Below are positions 61,228-64,000 of a stretch of DNA of 64,000 nucleotides, in pieces. A model generated the notes under the pieces. The model had not been told where the DNA came from, did no database searches, and saw only the letters and a program-made list of their open reading frames with translations. Source of the DNA: Quadrisphaera setariae (GTDB lineage Bacteria > Actinomycetota > Actinomycetes > Actinomycetales > Quadrisphaeraceae); the NCBI RefSeq assembly GCF_008041935.1, contig NZ_VKAC01000001.1:620001-684000 (forward strand), in the 5' to 3' direction. Positions within the stretch are counted from its first letter, which is position 1. Each line of letters starts with the position of its first letter. The position numbers and the translations under genes were made by a program.

Positions 61228-61992
61228 ATGGCCCTGCTGCGCTGCGACTTCTTCTCCGACGCCCTGCGGCTGTCGACGTCGATGCAGGTGGTGCTCCCGC
61301 AGCCCGTCTACTCCCAGATCGGGATGGGAGGCAGCGGCGGTGACGAGCCTCCGCCGGTGCTGTACCTCCTGCACGGCCTCTCCGACGACTGCACCACCTG
61401 GACCCGCCGCACCTCGATCGAGCGGTACGCCTCCGAGCTGGGCCTGGCGGTGGTGATGCCGCAGGTGGCGCGCAGCTTCTACCTCGACGGCGCGCACACC
61501 GGGGCGTACTGGGAGTTCCTCTCGGCCGAGCTGCCCGCCGTCGTCCAGAGGTTCTTCCGGGTCTCGCACGCCCGTGAGGACACCTTCGTGGCGGGCCTGT
61601 CGATGGGCGGGTACGGGGCGCTGCTGTCGGGGCTGCGCCAGCCCGAGCGGTTCGCCGCGGCGGCGAGCCTGTCGGGGGCCCTCGACGCGGCCGAGCTGCA
61701 GCGCGAGGACGTGCACGGCGTGTTCTCGCACGTGACGGACGCGCCGCTCGGCGGCACGTCCGCTGACCTCTTCGCCCTGCTCGACAGCGTGGAACCCGCC
61801 ACCGCGCCCCAGCTCTACGTGCGGTGCGGCACCGAGGACGGCCTCGTCGGCTCCAACCGCCGCTTCGCCGCCGCCGCCCGCGAGCGGGGCCTGGACGTCA
61901 CGGACGGCTTCGACCCCGGCGCCCACACGTGGGACTACTGGGACCGCACCGTCCAGGACGTCCTCGCCTGGCTGCCGCTGCGCACCCGCTGA
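61228..61992 (+). CDS. Esterase of the S-formylglutathione hydrolase/tributyrin esterase family
   Basis: 254 residues from ATG 61228. Features: PPPVLYLLHGLSDDCTTWTR with the oxyanion region, nucleophile Ser in VAGLSMGGYGALLSGLRQPE, Asp in RCGTEDGLVGSN, His in PGAHTWDYWD. This is the EstA/esterase-D branch; many act on short acyl esters or acetylated polymers. An upstream in-frame start at 61186 would add 14 residues and lacks family support. No signal peptide. Not obviously linked to the neighbours. Confidence 0.88.
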   Translation: MALLRCDFFSDALRLSTSMQVVLPQPVYSQIGMGGSGGDEPPPVLYLLHGLSDDCTTWTRRTSIERYASELGLAVVMPQVARSFYLDGAHTGAYWEFLSAELPAVVQRFFRVSHAREDTFVAGLSMGGYGALLSGLRQPERFAAAASLSGALDAAELQREDVHGVFSHVTDAPLGGTSADLFALLDSVEPATAPQLYVRCGTEDGLVGSNRRFAAAARERGLDVTDGFDPGAHTWDYWDRTVQDVLAWLPLRTR

Positions 61993-62014
61993 CCAGGAGC
62001 TGGCGGCCAGCTGG

Positions 62015-63070
62015 TCACCAGCGCAGGGCGAGGTAGGCGTCACCGTGCTCGGCCAGGGCGTCGAGCGTCGATCCCGCCGGTACGGTGAGGCCCATCGCGG
62101 CGACGTCCACCAGGCACCGGGCGTTGTAGGCGAGCGTCCACGCGACCACCGCGGCGGCGGTGACCTGCTCCTCGCCGGTGAACGGGCGTTGGCGGGCGGC
62201 GTCGAGGTCGGCGAGGAAGGCCCCGGCCTCCTCGGGCGTCGGTGACTGCGCCCCGCTCGTGCTGCTGTCGGTGAAGGACGCGGCGGCCATGCCCGCGATG
62301 ACCGCCTCGGACTCGACCACCACGCTGTCCCAGTCCCACGCGCTGGTCACACGGACCCCGCCGTGCTCGCCGTCGTCGTCCTGAGCGGTGGGGGAGAAGC
62401 GGACGTTGCCGCAGTACCAGTCGCTGTGGCCGACCACGCGCTCAGCGGGTGGGACGTCGCGCCGGTTGATGACGGCCGAGGCGCGTGCGGCGACCTGGTC
62501 GATCCAGGCGTGCTCGCGCGGCGTGGTGGTGAAGTCGAAGACCGGGTCGTGCGGGGTCGGCCACGGCCCGTGCTGGTGGACGGCCCAGGCCGGCGGGTGC
62601 CGCAGCGCGTCGCGGTGGTGCGCGGGCAGGGCGCGCAGCAGCTGGACCTGCTCGGCGAGGCTGCGGGCGAGCGCGCGGCGCACGGGCGGGCGGTGGGCGT
62701 TCCCGGCGACGCCGTCGTCGAGCCAGGTGTCCACCACAGCGGTCAGGCCGTCGGTGGCCGCCGGCCCGTCCAGCGGCTCCGGGCACGGGTAGCCGGCGCC
62801 CGCGAGGAGCCGCTGGGCCTCGACGGCCGCCGCCAGCGACGCGGTCCGCCCCTCGTCCAGCCGACCCCGGTGGACCTTGACGACGACGCGGTCCCCGCCC
62901 GCCAGCCGCAGCGCGAACACGGCGCTGACGCGGCCGGAGCGCAGGACCACTTCGTCGAGGTCCGTGCCGAGACGGGCGCGGACGTGCCGGCGCAGCCAGT
63001 CGTCGACCTCGGCGACGGGCACCGCGCCGAAGGTCGCGCGCTCGACGCCGTCGACGGGGTCTTCGGCCAC
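62015..63070 (-). CDS. Phosphotransferase of the aminoglycoside/choline kinase (APH) family
   Basis: 351 residues. Kinase-like fold: nucleotide lysine in GDRVVVKVHRGRLDEGRTAS, catalytic loop VVGHSDWYCGNVRF (HxDxxxxN), and metal-binding ASAWDWDSVVVESE (DxD). The family phosphorylates small molecules or sugars. Nothing here shows drug resistance; the substrate is unknown. Single gene between convergent esterase and divergent DsbA-type gene. The start GTG 63070 is close to the promoter of the DsbA-type gene. Confidence 0.85.
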   Translation of the reverse strand: MAEDPVDGVERATFGAVPVAEVDDWLRRHVRARLGTDLDEVVLRSGRVSAVFALRLAGGDRVVVKVHRGRLDEGRTASLAAAVEAQRLLAGAGYPCPEPLDGPAATDGLTAVVDTWLDDGVAGNAHRPPVRRALARSLAEQVQLLRALPAHHRDALRHPPAWAVHQHGPWPTPHDPVFDFTTTPREHAWIDQVAARASAVINRRDVPPAERVVGHSDWYCGNVRFSPTAQDDDGEHGGVRVTSAWDWDSVVVESEAVIAGMAAASFTDSSTSGAQSPTPEEAGAFLADLDAARQRPFTGEEQVTAAAVVAWTLAYNARCLVDVAAMGLTVPAGSTLDALAEHGDAYLALRW

Positions 63071-63093
63071 GCCACCAGCATGCCGCAGCGGAA

Positions 63094-63116
63094 TACTTCA
63101 GACTTCAACTATCTTG
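63094..63116 (+). promoter_or_regulatory. Promoter with ACTTCA direct repeats before the DsbA-type gene
   Basis: ATACTTCAGACTTCAAC repeats ACTTCA with 7-nt period just before TATCTT (63111-63116), a plausible -10. It is AT-rich against the surroundings. Start codon is 36 nt further on. The repeats could be the site of a redox- or quinone-sensing regulator, which is not encoded in the window. Confidence 0.45.
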
Positions 63117-63152
63117 TGGGTGGCGACTGCACGCCCCGCCGAGGAGGACCCC

Positions 63153-63821
63153 ATGAGCGAGACCACCAGCACGACGACGACCGCTGCCCCGGCCTCTCCG
63201 GCGCCGCTGGCGCTGACGTACGTCTTCGACGCCTACTGCGGCTGGTGCTACGGCTTCGGCCCCTCCGTCCGCGAGCTGGCGCAGTCCGACGACGTCAGCG
63301 TCGAGGTGATCAGCGGCGGCCTGTTCAGCGGCGCCCGCGTCAGCGCCCTGGCCGACCACCCGTACATCCCCGAGGCCAACGCCCGCATCTCGGCCCTCAC
63401 CGGCGCGCACTTCGGCCCGGGCTACCAGCGCGCGGTGGCCGACGGCACGCTGCGCATGGACTCCGACGACGCGAGCCGCGGCCTCGTCGCGCTCAAGGCA
63501 GTCGCACCGCAGCGCCGCCAGGTGGAGCTCGCCGGGGCGCTGCAGCGCGCGTTCTACGAGGACGGCCTCAGCCTGTCGTCGCCGCAGACCTACCGCGTCA
63601 TCGCCGAGCGCGAGGGTCTGGACGCCGACGCGCTCGTCGCGGCCTTCGAGGACCCGGCCACCGCCACCGCGGCTGCTGCCGAGCGCCAGCGGGCGCGCGC
63701 CCTCGGCGTGGACAGCTACCCCACCCTGCTGGCCCGCACCGACCGTGGACTCGTGAAGATCGGCAGCCCCGTCGCGGGAGCGGAGCACCTGCGTCAGGCC
63801 GTCGAGGCGCTGCGCGGCTGA
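63153..63821 (+). CDS. DsbA-family (FrnE-like) thioredoxin-fold oxidoreductase
   Basis: 222 residues from ATG 63153 (GAGGAGG 5 nt upstream). The active site is FDAYCGWCYGFGPSV (CGWC, about residues 29-32). The fold continues VEVISGGLFSGARVSALADH and ends with GVDSYPTLLARTDRG, where Pro after Thr-Tyr is the cis-Pro of the fold. No signal peptide is present, so it is cytosolic, like FrnE proteins linked to redox stress and polyketide modification. The substrate is unknown. Confidence 0.87.
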   Translation: MSETTSTTTTAAPASPAPLALTYVFDAYCGWCYGFGPSVRELAQSDDVSVEVISGGLFSGARVSALADHPYIPEANARISALTGAHFGPGYQRAVADGTLRMDSDDASRGLVALKAVAPQRRQVELAGALQRAFYEDGLSLSSPQTYRVIAEREGLDADALVAAFEDPATATAAAAERQRARALGVDSYPTLLARTDRGLVKIGSPVAGAEHLRQAVEALRG

Positions 63822-63865
63822 CTCCCGTTCCCCCTCGACCGCGCACGTGCGAGACGATCCTGCGC

Positions 63866-64000
63866 GTGAGCCAGACCGCTGCCCTCCCGGCCCGCAGCCT
63901 CGCCGTGCAGGAGGCGCTCGCGGCGGCAGGTGTCGACGCCGCCGTCCGCGTCCTCGACGACTCCGCCCGCACCGCCGCCCAGGCGGCCGCGGCGCTGGGG
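63866..64000 (+). CDS. YbaK/prolyl-tRNA deacylase-type protein, N-terminal part (cut by window edge)
   Basis: The first 45 codons from GTG 63866 are visible; the gene runs out of the window. The segment SLAVQEALAAAGVDAAVRVL followed by DDSARTAAQAAAALG is the characteristic N-terminus of YbaK/EbsC proteins, which hydrolyse mischarged aminoacyl-tRNA. The catalytic lysine lies beyond the edge, so the subgroup cannot be fixed. Confidence 0.75.
   Translation, partial: MSQTAALPARSLAVQEALAAAGVDAAVRVLDDSARTAAQAAAALG

Noticed and set aside
62015-63070. Aminoglycoside resistance gene
   Set aside because: The kinase motifs show only membership of the broad APH/choline kinase family; many members act on metabolites and nothing in the context indicates drug resistance.

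Overview
The window is a very GC-rich stretch of bacterial chromosome with dense coding, a strong GC bias at third codon positions and very frequent GTG starts. Many genes carry a TANNNT -10 box only 6-8 nt before the start codon, which points to leaderless transcripts. The fused 2-oxoglutarate decarboxylase/dehydrogenase Kgd, the murI-MBL-rph-rdgB order, clpS next to DUF2017, CsoR, a zinc-independent ribosomal-protein cassette and DUF3618 all point to an actinobacterium. Kineosporiaceae (Kineococcus or Quadrisphaera type) is my best guess, not proven here. I saw no transposase, integrase, phage gene, plasmid gene or CRISPR-Cas gene; this looks like core and semi-core chromosome.

Layout. 1-9.1 kb: end of a zinc-type oxidoreductase, an array of short palindromes, a GDSL-like protein, kgd, divergent guaB1 (GMP reductase/IMPDH-like) and a large membrane-anchored VanY-type peptidase; then tRNA-Arg. 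9.5-18.9 kb: putrescine/GABA catabolism in two blocks (amine oxidase-UspA-APC permease-aldehyde dehydrogenase, and gabT-gabD) flanking an oppositely oriented LysR gene. The two blocks share a very similar promoter module. 19-22.8 kb: response regulator, argS, lysA, small membrane protein. 22.9-29.5 kb: pncB, clpS, DUF2017, alcohol dehydrogenase, murI, MBL phosphodiesterase-like, rph, rdgB. 29.7-34.2 kb: PAS-GAF-SpoIIE phosphatase, tRNA-Leu, bcp, DUF3618, GroES-like, cytochrome P450 ending in a 10-bp tandem repeat. 34.3-36.9 kb: GGDEF-EAL protein and tRNA-Lys.

36.9-40.7 kb (minus strand): lipoprotein esterase, isochorismatase-like hydrolase, and a probable copper module (CsoR with its operator, DUF6153, DUF305 lipoprotein) behind a DUF3237 gene. 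40.9-46.8 kb: a sugar-type ABC importer operon (binding lipoprotein, double ATPase, permease) ending in an AraC regulator and an alpha/beta hydrolase. 46.9-50.1 kb: TetR and divergent fatty-acid desaturase with clear operators between them, then a charged RD-repeat protein and a truncated STAS remnant. 50.3-52.8 kb: GAF-GGDEF-EAL protein.

52.9-55.7 kb: a zinc-starvation locus. Two GAGAAC-N-GTTCTC palindromes sit between a CobW-like gene and a cassette of cysteine-poor ribosomal proteins (L36, L28, L33, S14, L31 type B) that ends in a [2Fe-2S] ferredoxin-like gene. 55.8-64 kb: GGDEF protein, YibE/F membrane protein, MarP-like protease, anchored low-complexity protein, esterase, APH-like kinase, DsbA/FrnE-type oxidoreductase and the start of a YbaK-type deacylase.

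Most notable: the 41-bp-period palindrome arrays found at two separate loci, the matched promoter/operator pair of the putrescine and GABA operons, the Zur-type cassette, and a nine-residue leaderless upstream ORF coupled to clpS.
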